DNA of 64,000 nt from Rallus limicola (taxonomy: Eukaryota; Chordata; Aves; Gruiformes; Rallidae): contig JAKCOZ010000001.1 of NCBI GenBank assembly GCA_022605955.1, forward strand, positions 23,986,146 through 24,050,145. The letters are read 5' to 3'. The notes below the pieces were generated by a model that had not been told where the DNA came from, did not search any database, and worked only from the letters and a program-made list of their open reading frames with translations. Positions within the stretch are counted from its first letter, which is position 1. Each line of letters opens with the position of its first letter. The position numbers were made by a program, and so were the translations under genes. Positions 37,974-48,560 of this stretch are shown here, in pieces.

Positions 37974-38335
37974 TTCATAGAATCACAGAATATCCTTAAT
38001 TGGAAAGGACCCATAAGGAGCATCACTCCAACTCCTGACTCCACGCAGGGCCAGCCAAGTCAGAGCAGGGCACTGAGCGCATCGTCCAGACGCTTCTTGA
38101 GCTCAGTCAAGCTCGGTGCTGTGACCACTTCCCTGGGGAGCCTGTTCCAGTGCCCGACCACCCTCTCAGTAAAGAACCTCTTCCTAACATCCTACCTAAA
38201 CCTCCCCTGGTGCAGCTTCATGGTGTTCCCTTGGGTTCTGTCACTGGTCACCAAAGAGAGATAGGTTTTAGCCTTTCCATTTGTCTTCTGGGGAGAGTTA
38301 TAAAAGATTCATTCAACATCTTGTTCCCCATCACT
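37974..38335 (-). mobile_element. CR1-tailed copy B, inverted relative to copy A
   Basis: Read on the minus strand this is the same element as 30631-30985. It has the same ~72-base atypical head (38334 down to about 38262), the same CR1 ORF2 3' end, the same 3' UTR, and a better-preserved tail (ATTCTGTGATTCTATG). By eye, about 8 differences separate the two over ~330 bases before the tails diverge. Both copies begin at the same base of the head, and the flanks beyond differ. The minus-strand ORF2 remnant is visible as FTERVV- and [13 protein letters not shown] words. Confidence 0.92.
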
Positions 38336-38624
38336 CAGAGCCAAGTCATCCCACATTGTTTGTCTGAAAGCTAACTCATCAGTATAGTGCCATGTAACAC
38401 AAGACCAACTTGTGTTGTGAGCCAGGTAATTTGAAAAGACTCATGCCAGTTCCTTCAAACAGTGTAATTCTCTGCACAGAGGGCGAGTTTAATTTTTACT
38501 ACACATCTAACTACTTATTTCAGAATCTCAGGGAAAATGTATTTACTCAGCAACCAGACAATGCTTTTTGTCTTCAAAATTATCTTCAAAAAATATCTGG
38601 AGATCATCTCTGAATGGGATATCT
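38336..38624. other. Unique DNA, nothing recognised
   Basis: Ordinary AT-rich sequence between a CR1 copy and an ancient repeat remnant. Confidence 0.5.
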
Positions 38625-38735
38625 ATATATTATCCTTATTGTAGGCAAGTAAATGAAAGCACAGAGGTGAGATGTGCCATGTCCAGTATCACACTTAGTC
38701 ATTCGCAGGTTGACTGAAGATGGGAGAAACCATTT
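38625..38735 (+). mobile_element. MIR/L2-like ancient repeat remnant
   Basis: TATTATCCTTATTGTAGGCA, AAATGAAAGCACAGAGGTGA, GATGTGCCATGTCCAGTATCACAC and TAGTCATTCGCAGGTTG follow the order of the common amniote motif TTATCCCCATTTTACAGA, GAAACTGAGGCACAGAGAGGT, GTGACTTGCCCAAGGTCACAC, TAGTCAGTGGCAGAGCTG. It is diverged but collinear, and it is the second member of this class in the window. Confidence 0.6.
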
Positions 38736-40278
38736 TGTCCCCAGCATTAAAGTTCAGAAGGTGCTCCAGTTGGTTTTACTCTCAGGGCAGCAAATTTATC
38801 CCATGTCCACAGTGTTATAAGCATTTTTCTTTTCTTTTTTTTTTTTGTTGTTAATTTAAATAACCCCTCAGTGCCCATCCCAAACTTTGTACTGGTCAGC
38901 TATGTCAGTTTTGGGGTTGTAGACTGGGGGATGGGTTAAAACCTAAGGTTTTTTTCCCAGTTTCTTGGTTTATTTCACTACTCTGCCACAGAAAAATATT
39001 TGCATTCTGAGAAAGATTTGGACTAGGAAAATAACACCCAGTGTTGGAAAAATGAATCAATTGCTCCTTTCTCTGGAAGAAATGTTTGTCAAACCAGGCC
39101 ACAAGGCTCAATCACAAAGAATACACACAGCACAAAAAGGAAAGCACTCCTGAGGTATCCACATTGTTAGACAAAAATAAGTGTGGCTATGGATTCCAAA
39201 TAAATTCAGCAATATCTAGTAGCATGCTCCCAAAATGGAATAGCAGTGTGCATGAATGGCATTGCTACAAGAACATGAACAACTTTCAAATGCAACAAAT
39301 CGATTGCATTTTGGGATGATATAGATGAGAGATATGTGTAGGCATTATTCTTTAAAAAAAACCCACAGAACAAAACAGTGAAAGGCTTCTCACTATCAGT
39401 AAAGGTTGCAGAGAGAAGATGCCTGTTAAAAACAAACACATCACATGAGGGGAATTCAAGAAAAAGTATTGAGGATTGGAGTTTTCAACAGATCCTTTCT
39501 AGGGTAAATAACAAAGGAACTTTCTTCTTTCATGTAAGCCATATTCAAGTGCCAGGAGTCCCAGAGAGGTTTTATTCCATCCACAACACACAGACTTGGT
39601 CTGTAAGGGGCAGAGAACTGCCTGAGTGCAAATCAGTCATGCAGTATCTTTCACACAGTCAGTGGCTAATCTATCAGTTGCCAAGTTGTCTACGCAGTAA
39701 CTGAGAAGAGACAGAAATATGCTCAGCAGTTGGTTCCCTTTCTATAATTTACCATAGAATAAATGTGAATTTGTCCTTTTTTTCTGCCCAAAAACACACA
39801 TACACACAGGCTCACTCCTCTTCTTCTTGACCCAGAAAAAGGTCTTTAAATGCATCTCTGCTGAAAGCTCCTCTTTGCTTACCTTAGACTGAACTGGACA
39901 ACACTTCTCACAGTAATGGCAAGGAATTTTCCTGTCCTCTCCATTAAGAAAACCGGCATGTCATTAAATGGCTTCAATAAAGGCTAGCATACTAGCAGTT
40001 CTACCCTTGTCATTAGCTACAAGTATACCTTTTTCTAAAGAGCCAAAATTAAGTCGAAAACTAAAAATAAACCCATTTTAAAATACTTTGTATCATCAGC
40101 GCAGTTAAGAAAAGAAATCTAATTTTGCAAATGGCTCTTATTTATTAATTAACTCATTATGTATCAAGTAATGTTGAAATGGCAGTGGTCAAAACAAGAG
40201 CAGATATCAAAGGATGTTTTTCTCCTGTAATCCCTTCTAAAGCATCTTGGATCCTTCACAGGCTTTTCCATGGGGTAA
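38736..40278. other. Unique AT-rich DNA, no gene recognised
   Basis: Contains a T-rich run at about 38826-38846 and a short CA-rich stretch at 39790-39808. Open frames such as 39378-39704 (108 codons) have no recognised product. Confidence 0.5.
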
Positions 40279-40398
40279 AGGTTCTCTTTTTCATGTAGAC
40301 ATGAGCCTCATGTTTCGCTGACTTCAGTGTGTCCCAAGGAGAAATCTATTGGATTCCCCACGGGAAGACACAGACCTCACTCATATGCAGATTTGCTT
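40279..40398 (+). repeat. Left arm of ~118-bp inverted repeat
   Basis: From GTTCTCTTTTTCATGTAGAC to CTCATATGCAGATTTGCTT, this arm is repeated as a reverse complement at 41179-41297 with about six mismatches. The best-matched block covers ATGAGCCTCATGTTTC through GACACAGACCTCACTCATAT. It does not match CR1 or any other family I know. Confidence 0.92.
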
Positions 40399-40659
40399 CT
40401 GTCTATCAAGGCATGAGCTTCTGTTGCAGATGCTCTTGATGTGAGGTGGTGGGTATATCTCCTCTGCTCCATCTCCTAAGCATTCCTAAGGGCTCTCCTA
40501 AGTAATATGATATTCTGAAGTACTTTATGCTCCATCTCTGAGGCCCTTACCATTTAACAACAAATGGTCCAAAAGCACCTTGGGGTGGCCTCCAAAAGTG
40601 TGTGGTGGTAGATACATATAGACAGGATCATTATATGAGCTTTAATCCCCATAGGAAAA

Positions 40660-40874
40660 TGCAATACCTAGATATTAGGAAGAAATTCTTCACTGTAAGG
40701 CATTGGAACAGGTTGCCCAGAGAAGCTGTGGATACCTCCTTCCTGGAAGTGTTCAAGGACAGGTTCATGGGGCTTTGGACAACCTGGTCTAGTGGAGGGT
40801 GTCTCTGCCCATAGCAGGGGGGTGGAACAAGATTTGAAGGTCCCATCCAGCTAAACCATTCTGTGAATGTATGA
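40660..40874 (+). mobile_element. CR1 3' fragment inside the inverted repeat
   Basis: Starts near CTAGATATTAGGAAGAAATTC and continues through GGCATTGGAACAGGTTGCCCA, CTTCCTGGAAGTGTTCAAGG and GTGGAACAAGATTTGAAGGT to a degenerate tail (ATTCTGTGAATGTATG). This is the last ~215 bases of a CR1 of a different subfamily from the 30.6/38 kb pair. It lies between the two inverted arms, so it was either there before the inverted duplication or inserted between the arms. Confidence 0.9.
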
Positions 40875-41130
40875 ACTACTCGAGCTTTCTTCTGTAGACT
40901 TGTTACCTAAAGTAATGTATTCATTTAGGACTCCCAAAACTTAATCTCAATGTTAACTATTGTGTCAGTAAACACTAAAATGTAAAATGTTCAATATTTT
41001 ATTTTATTTATGGAGTTTTATTCTCTAGTTTGAGAACTATATGTGTCACAACTTTACTCACTATTGACTATTAAAAAGTTTTTCTTCAGTTAGATGCTAA
41101 TGCAAAGTTGTGATTTAGAATTCATCTTGC

Positions 41131-41147
41131 TTTTTTTTTTTTTTTTT
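41131..41147 (-). repeat. T17 run (poly-A on minus strand) beside right arm
   Basis: Seventeen T on +. On the minus strand, the right arm is followed by AATAAA (41177 to 41172), then 24 bases, then this A17. That is the spacing of a polyadenylation signal and tail, though AT-rich context makes chance possible. Confidence 0.75.
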
Positions 41148-41178
41148 ATTTTCCTTTTATATTTAAAGCAATTTATTA

Positions 41179-41297
41179 AGCAAATCTATATATGAGTGAG
41201 GTCTGTGTCTTCCTGTGGGGAATCCAATAGATTTCTCCTTGGGACACACTGAAATCAGTGAAACATGAGGCTCATGTCTACATGAAAAAGAGAAACA
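41179..41297 (-). repeat. Right arm of ~118-bp inverted repeat
   Basis: Reverse complement of 40279-40398 at about 95% identity by eye. Visible differences from the left arm are TTTCACTG for TTTCGCTG, GATTTCAG for GACTTCAG, CACAGG for CACGGG, and CATATATAG for CATATGCAG. In this arm CACTGA-TT-TCAGTG forms a small perfect hairpin that the left arm has lost. Confidence 0.92.
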
Positions 41298-43708
41298 TTT
41301 TTAAATAAAAAAAACCAAACAAGACCAGAACTTTGGCTCAGAATTCATAACTCTATCTGGCTTCACATTTCTTCCCTGCTAAGTGAAAAACAGATATGCT
41401 AAAGATTATTCCTGTTTAAAAGGAACAACAGAACTTCTACAATACACTGACAACACATAGCATGTCACCAATTCCAAAAGCTGCTAAATGTCTCCAACTC
41501 CACAAGTGCTACACCTCTAACTAGCACTGAGGGAATTTAACAGTTTAACAAAACAGAGATCAGAACACTGGAAATAATAATGGAATTTTTAAAAAATTTA
41601 TTTAAGGAATTTCAGTGACTTTATGAAACAGAGAAGTTTTCCAACATATATCTTGTACTAAGCCTAAGGTATTGGGCTGCTTATTTAAAGTCCTGTATAA
41701 CTGTAAACTCTCACTGAATTCAGCAGGTCATTATGAAGTTAGTTTTTTCTTATCTCTGGATGAAATGAAGGATTTCTAAATTCTCTTTGGTGAGACCTTC
41801 AGCCATTATGTGGTTGTAGAGACTGGTCTTCAAATGCTAGAGAAGGAAAAATTTTTTTCAGCTGTAAATTCACCAGAAAATTTTCAAAGAATAGGTTAAA
41901 AATTACTGAAAACTTGATGTAACTTGTGGAGGAGAGGATAAATATCTTGGGCAGAATTGTGGATCTCTCTTGCTGCAGAAGCAACCCACACTGTTCCAAA
42001 AGAAAATGGACACAATGCCATACAAATAAAAGGTACTGTGTTGGTAAAAGAAATTTTAAAAGCAACATCAGCAGGTGACAGTATGTTACTGTGGAGATTA
42101 ATTACTTCTTATGTTTCCAGTAAGTCCATTAAGAAATCTAATCTACAAAATGGGCTCTCCTACACACATTACTTGTCCATTAACATTCTGAGAGCATTTA
42201 GCAATTAGGCAACATGGGTGATAGCATGGGCAATCTCCGTGAAGTAGTGGGAGCAGGATTTCAATAATATTGTGACATTGAAGAAGAAACAGCATAGGAA
42301 CAATAAGCAATACCATTGCACAGTCTGGCCAGGAAAGGTACATGGCAACAGTCTGAAAAAAAATATACCACCAAATCCAAATAATTTATTGATTTCCTTT
42401 GGTTAGATTTTCCCTTTTTCTTTCCACCTTCCTTTTCCACTTTCCTTTTCCGTGATACTGACCTGTCCGCCCCCCTCCCCCCCCCACCTTATCCTCAATT
42501 TCTGCCATTATTTCTTCCATCCTTAACTTGGTGTTCTCTTAGGCATTGTGGTGAGTTTAATAACACGATGTTTATCTATATTCCTTGACATTGCTTATGT
42601 CAATTGTACAGTCCTGTGCCATTATTTTCTTTCTGAAAATGTTTCTCCTTTCTAATTCTGAGAGTTTAATCCTGATTTCTTTCTTCCTTGCCTACTCTGA
42701 TTTACCTGAATTGCGCTCCATGGTTAGGATTTTCATCCTGTGATACATCAGAGGAATAGAATAGGCCCTTTTATCAGCAGAAAAAACTAACATCGTGTAG
42801 AAGTATTTTTCTGGTAAATAATTTTCCTTCAAAGTACTCTCTCTCTTGCTCCATCCCCCTGTATTTTTGGCTCCATCCCACCTCCTGTGCAGCATTTATA
42901 AGGTTGTCTGATCTGGCCCTTTTGTCCAGGGCTTTAGCTTCTGCTGGCACTTAACTTAGTATTGATAGCACTTCCCTGGCACCTCTCTAGCCCAATTACT
43001 CGTGACAAAGTGCATTAAGGGTTTTCATTTTGGGCAGCTGAGTCTCCACAACTATTCATGATTTGGCATCTATTTGAAGCTTGTCAACAAGGCTACCAGT
43101 TATGATGATGGTGGGTTTTGTGATATTTATATAACATCTGTCCAGCAAAATCTGGAAAGTCACCAGCAAATTTCTTGCAGTCTATAGCAATTAAAATCTA
43201 AATGGGTTCTAGTCAGTACATTCATATAATGGATTTGATTTAAAGATATCAAAATTAAAGTTCTGTATCTGACTCTTAATATTCAGTGAGTATATCTTCC
43301 TTCAGTGCTGAGGACTTTTCATTTTTTCCCCCTTATTTTCTCTCCCTTACGTGTTTTACTTCTAATTCCATATTCACCTGATTCATAAAACACTTTCATA
43401 TTCCTTTAATCTTTGTCTTTTAGTCCATTTTCTTCCCTTTCTATCCTTTGGCACTACTGCTCACACACTGCTGATTTAACTGGAAATGAGGCAAATGGAA
43501 GTAAAAGGCAGCACTCGTGCAGACTGGAGATATTCAGCTCTAGACTTCACAATCCATTATTGCAGATGCTTCAGCAATAATTTAGTTTATCCTACTTCAA
43601 TGTTTAGTATGGAAGAGATGGCCATCAATTCTTAGATCGTTACTGAAAGGGCAATAAGCACAAGAAACAGGTTACAGGAGAGAATAGTAAAGCAAGGTGA
43701 GATTAGTC
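41298..43708. other. Unique AT-rich DNA with pyrimidine-rich patch
   Basis: No gene recognised. A pyrimidine-rich stretch (about 42407-42451) is followed by a C-rich run (42469-42486). Open frames are short and unrecognised. Confidence 0.5.
42407..42488 (+). repeat. Pyrimidine-rich and C-rich low complexity
   Basis: CTTTCCACCTTCCTTTTCC-type sequence, then a run of mostly C (42469-42486) interrupted by one T. Confidence 0.8.
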
Positions 43709-43870
43709 ATAGTATAATAGAATCATAAATGTTAGAGATGGAAAACACCTATATAGTTCCCCAAGCAGCTACCTTGCCAAGCCTTGATTACTTCCCAGCA
43801 AAACTGTTTCAAATAGTTTAGAAGTCCTGATAAGCACTGACCTCCTACTTTTCAGAGATCACACTTTGCT
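43709..43870 (-). mobile_element. Old CR1 3' end (antisense)
   Basis: AGAATCATAAATGTTAGAGA, TGGAAAACACCTAT, CCTTGCCAAGCCTTGATTA, AACTGTTTCAAATAGTTTAG and TCCTGATAAGCACTGACCTCC follow the antisense order of an old archosaur CR1 3' region (AGAATCATAGAATTGTTAGAG, TGGAAAGGACCTA, CTGCCAAGGCAGGATTG, and so on). It is diverged and truncated. Confidence 0.68.
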
Positions 43871-44528
43871 GCTAGGATGACTTCCTCTCTCTTTTGCCTT
43901 TGGTGGGCCAAAACCTGCTCTTTTTTGAATAGAGAAAGTCATATTGCATCCTATAGCCAAAATTCCGGGATCCCAAAGCAGGAATACTGAAAGATGAGAT
44001 GGTGGGTGTGAGAAGAAATCACATATAATGGCAAAAATTTGATTGCTCTGGCAAAGACATCGTCAGTGACCATCAAACCACAGCATTACAGCCTGTAAAC
44101 AGTAGATTGTGGGGTCAGCAGAAAGAACCGTAAGAGCTGCTGCAGGTCTTAAACAAGACACAGATTCATTAATAGTGACATGCCAAGGGAAGGAAATGTG
44201 GCTGCATTTTTAGGGACACAATTAGCATTAGGCATACTTAATAAGGTAAGAATGCTTTTGAGAATTTGAGAGATGCTGAAACGGTAGAAACTCAGAAAAG
44301 AATCTGAAAGTTTTGCCCCTGGGTAAACTAGAAGAACTAGCTGAAAATGGGTAGGCAGTCTAGAAAGTGAAATAAGGAGCATGGATAACACAGCATGTAA
44401 CTCCTTGCCTGCAGTACTGCTACAGGAAACTTAGGAAAGAAGCTCTCTTGTTTTCTATGCAATGAAGTGAAGTGAAGAAGAAAAAGGGGTAATATCTCAT
44501 AGTATGATAAGCTATACTAGAGCATGGT
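43871..44528. other. Unique DNA, nothing recognised
   Basis: Ordinary AT-rich sequence between two CR1 fragments. Confidence 0.5.
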
Positions 44529-44770
44529 AGATTTAGATTAGATATTAGGAAGAAGTTCTTCACCCTTCCTGGTGGTGAAACACTGGAACAGGCTGTCCAG
44601 AGAGGTGGTGGGGGTCCCATCCCTGGAGTCATTCAAGGTCAGGCTTGATGAAGCTCTGAGCAACCTGATCTAGATAAAGTTGTCCCTGCTTACTTCAGGG
44701 GGGTTGGACTAGATGAGCTTTAATGGTCCCTTCCAGCCTAATATATTGTACGATACTATGATTCTATGAT
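44529..44770 (+). mobile_element. CR1 3' end fragment
   Basis: TTAGATTAGATATTAGGAAG, AAACACTGGAACAGGCTGTCC, GGAGTCATTCAAGGTCAGGC, GGTTGGACTAGATGAGCT, GGTCCCTTCCAGCC and a tail ending ACTATGATTCTATGAT are diagnostic. It is a 5'-truncated copy with a readable tail, of a subfamily distinct from the 6-kb and 30.6-kb copies. Confidence 0.92.
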
Positions 44771-46238
44771 TTTTCCTTTCCATGGGCTCCAGCAAAACTT
44801 TTCTTATAGGTAATTATGTCACATATGTTTTTAAAACACTATGCTATATGCTGGTCTCATCTTAAAACAGACTAGTAGAGAGAAGGATGGGAGCTGGAAG
44901 AAGGCAGCAGTAAGGTTATCTTATGAAGTGTCACATTCTTCAGTACTCTTTCTTCAGTCACCCTTCCTGCAGTGAATCTTTTGTATTCAACTGGGTTTTC
45001 AATACTGAAAGAGTTGTGTGTGAAATAAGCACATCCTGACAATACAAATCCCTATGTTTTCTTTTCTAAACAGCTGAAAGACTGCTACTCATTCTGACCC
45101 AACTGTTCCAAAAAATTCATTTTCAGACTATAAGGTTACTAAATTTCAGATAGTAGTGTCCCACCTTCTGGATTAAATCTGAAATCTTGTTTGGTATTAG
45201 ATGAATGCTTAGCCTTGATGTCCAATTGAGACACAATTATGGGATTACCAACAGGGGTCACTGGTCTGGGTGCAGCCATCCATGTCCATCGTTGACACAT
45301 GACGGTGATTTTAGTGGTGCATTACTTCACTTAAAGAAAGTGTATAAGATTGCCTCCATCCTCAAAAATATTCAAAACCTGAGTGGAAACAGCCCTTGGC
45401 AACTACTCTTGTTCACCATAACCTGGGCAGGGGTCTTGGGCTACAGACCTCCAGGGTAAGATCCCACCTCAGCAATTAAAGAAGCAGAACAGCATATAAT
45501 TTCACCTTATGTTATGCTTTTAGGGGTTGTCTTGACACGTTGATGACAGGGTTTACAAAGTTAATGAGTACCAGAGACAGAATAAGGATGCATTAGTAAA
45601 AAGCACTATTAGAATCTGACTCTATGGAGTGGGGAGCAATCCCATGGAGAAGAATCAGAATCTCTTACAGTAAGTTGTTAGTTGTGTTTTGTCAGCCTCC
45701 AAGTTTGTTGCAGAAAAGTAGGGGGTTGGCTGTTAATTAACAGCGTGATTTTATTTCCTTATGCGTTACTGGGAGTTTTTGCTTAGGTTTTCTATCAACC
45801 CACATATTCTTGAGTAGGCTGTGTAGGAAATTCCCCATAATATGTTGGGGATTATAATGAGAACTGTATAATTTCATACTGCTGTTCTACCTGACAGAAA
45901 ATTGTTTTTTATTTAATTCATTTTTCCTAGCTACTTTTCTATGCAGAGCACCGAATAATATTTTTCCACAGAATATTTGCACTCCAAAAATATTTACTCT
46001 ATGATATCTGTAAGGTAAATGTTGCTTTATAAATTGGAATATTTGTCACCCTGTGGATTTGTTGACAATTCCCCAGAAATATGTATGCAGTACAATGGGA
46101 GTATTTACCCTTCAATTTAACCAGCAAATATTTGCAGGCCACCATCTTTTATGCCCACCACCTGCTTTCAAGGCTTCTCACTGCCAAACTATTTTATTTC
46201 TCAGTTTGGTTTTTTTGGGTTTGTGGGCTTTTTTTTTG

Positions 46239-46260
46239 TTTTGGTTTGGTTTGGTTTGGT
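46239..46260 (+). repeat. (TTTGG)n short array
   Basis: About four TTTGG units follow a T-rich run. Its A/C-rich complement (CCAAA) recurs at 51309 and 56584. Confidence 0.85.
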
Positions 46261-47554
46261 TTTTAATGATAAGCTATTTGCTTCAAGATTTTCTATGTCT
46301 ATTCCTGAATTCTTTCCTTCCCATTCAGCAACAAGGAAGAGAGTCAGATTCCCATATGCCTGTGGCAGAACAAGAACAGAAAATGACTTACCTCTCTATT
46401 CTTTGACCACATCTTTGCATTTGCAGAACACAAACCAGCAGCCAGTGCTATTTTGTAGGCATAGCACATTACACACTCAGGTACAATTTGCTATCTGATA
46501 TCCCCCAGGCCTCTTTCTGTACTGAGTTTTTATGTTATTCCTCCAACTGAATAGCTTTTGGAAGTTATTTTCATCTTCAGAAAAAAAATTGTTGAAAGCT
46601 TGTATTTTATTACTCTTCTGCATGTGGAGCAGAGTCTCAATGCATAAACTGCACTGCTTCATTAAGGATAGTTAATTTTATTATTCTTTTTTAGTTTCAC
46701 CTATATTTTAAAAATAATATTCTCAGAGTTCTTACGCATTCCATCTACTTCCTAAAAAATGCAGAAAACACAACAAATATTACCCATAGGCATAAAACTA
46801 CAACAACTATACTTGATTATATTTAAATCAAATTAATGAAGACCTTAATATTCTGCCAAGCTGGAGTCCTAAATACCTTAATAGAGTCTTTTTTTTCTGC
46901 TAAAAATGTTCTGGGCTATCAAAAGGTCACAATTCAGAAGATGAAGGCTTCCTTTTGCTTTTCATCAGAGTAGTTTTCACTGTGGCTTTTTTTTTTTTTA
47001 TTTATGCTTCCTTAGTAGAAAGGGAAACTCTCTTCTGTTCAGTGCATTGTTGATCTGAGTTGCATAAGGATGTTTTCATTGAACAGGGAGTGTTTCTAAG
47101 TCTAGATCCATTCCTATCTAAACAGAAAAGTCTTACATTTAACTCCACACTTTTGCATTGGTGTCTTACATTAATCTTGTTATGTGATTGCTAGTTCAGG
47201 AAAAATTTGCCACGGGACCAGTGACCACAGAAACAGTTGCAAGTGCAAGACAACAGCAGAATGTAGTAAATGGCAGATTAGAGAGTACCTCTGTTGCATC
47301 ATGTGAAGGTATGTGCAGAAGCATGTTTATTAGCTGGCAACCACACAAGTAAAAACTTGACAGTTATGAAGGAATTCTCCAAAAGAGGAGAAAGGAGGAG
47401 ACAAACCTGCAGTCCTTTGGATGCCTTTATAGGACCTTGCCTCTTACAGCCTTTACTGCAAGTAACTCAGGCAGTAGTGGTAGCTGGGAAGCTCTTTATG
47501 GGAGTAGTAAGAGATTTCTTCAGAAGTACTTTCCACATTTTCTGGTTAGAAAGT

Positions 47555-47643
47555 GAAAAATAAAACCAAAACAAAACCAACCTCCCCACCTCCACCCTTT
47601 GCCACATCCCTCCCCACCCCTCTAACCCCCCCCCAAAAAAAGG
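47555..47643 (+). repeat. A/C-rich then C-rich low complexity
   Basis: AAAACCAAAACAAAACC is followed by a pyrimidine- and C-rich stretch ending in nine C and seven A residues. Confidence 0.85.
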
Positions 47644-48520
47644 TGGCAAAAATTTGTTCAAACATATCTAGAGCTGGTTAAAATGTGCCAACACCTTGAG
47701 GAGCAATCCAGCACAGAAAACATAACTGTTCTCTCTGTTGCATGCAAATAAAATGATTTTGACTGGTCCCAACTAGTAAGGTGCTCTGCCACAGCCTGGG
47801 AATCCTCTTCTACCTTGCTTTTCTATTCTGTCTACTGATAAATATCTGAGTAATGCTGACCACACTGATAGAAATATCCCAAAGTGACATTATCTATGTA
47901 AGATATTCCTCTTTCAGAAAATCTCTAGATTAGTTTTTTTCCATTTTATCATACAAATCTTTAACAAAGGTGAATCACCTGACTGATATGGAGTCATTTG
48001 TGTTGGAAATCTAGCATGTTTTCTGGTTGGAGCTAAGCTTATTAAAAAAAAATAATATAAATAGCACACTCTTAACAGGCTGACCAATTTTAGCAAAATG
48101 CATTTACATGGATTTCTTCCCAGAGTAGAAATTCCTCTTTTTTCAATTGTGTGCAATTTATGACCACAAAGAAAATATGAGCCATGTTCTCTTCTTTTTT
48201 ATACAGCATCAGCTTCACTGAAATTTAATTATACTGATGTAAAACCATTCTTAATGAGATCAGAATCAGAATCTACCTCACCCAAGACAAAACTGTTTTG
48301 TGGCTAAATAATTTCATTTTGTGATTAATTTAATATTAGTGATGGGCCCAAATGTGTTCTGTAAACTGCTTTATAAATAGAATTTCATTCTCTGAGGTCA
48401 GTGAAATACAAATGAAAAACATTCTGTTATCAAAGGTGCCACAGTTCTTTGTGAAATGTGTTTTTTTATACAAACTTTCTATTCTTGCTGACACCCAAAT
48501 ATTGACTTTTAGAGATGTTT

Positions 48521-48560
48521 TCACAGAAAAATGTTTGGTTTCACAGAAAGGTGTTTGGTT
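48521..48560. repeat. 20-bp tandem duplication
   Basis: TCACAGAAAAATGTTTGGTT (48521-48540) is followed directly by TCACAGAAAGGTGTTTGGTT (48541-48560), with two mismatches. It runs into TTTGG-rich and T-rich simple sequence. Confidence 0.88.

Noticed and set aside
37971..38374. 97- and 74-codon plus-strand frames
   Set aside because: They are antisense translations of the inverted CR1 copy B.
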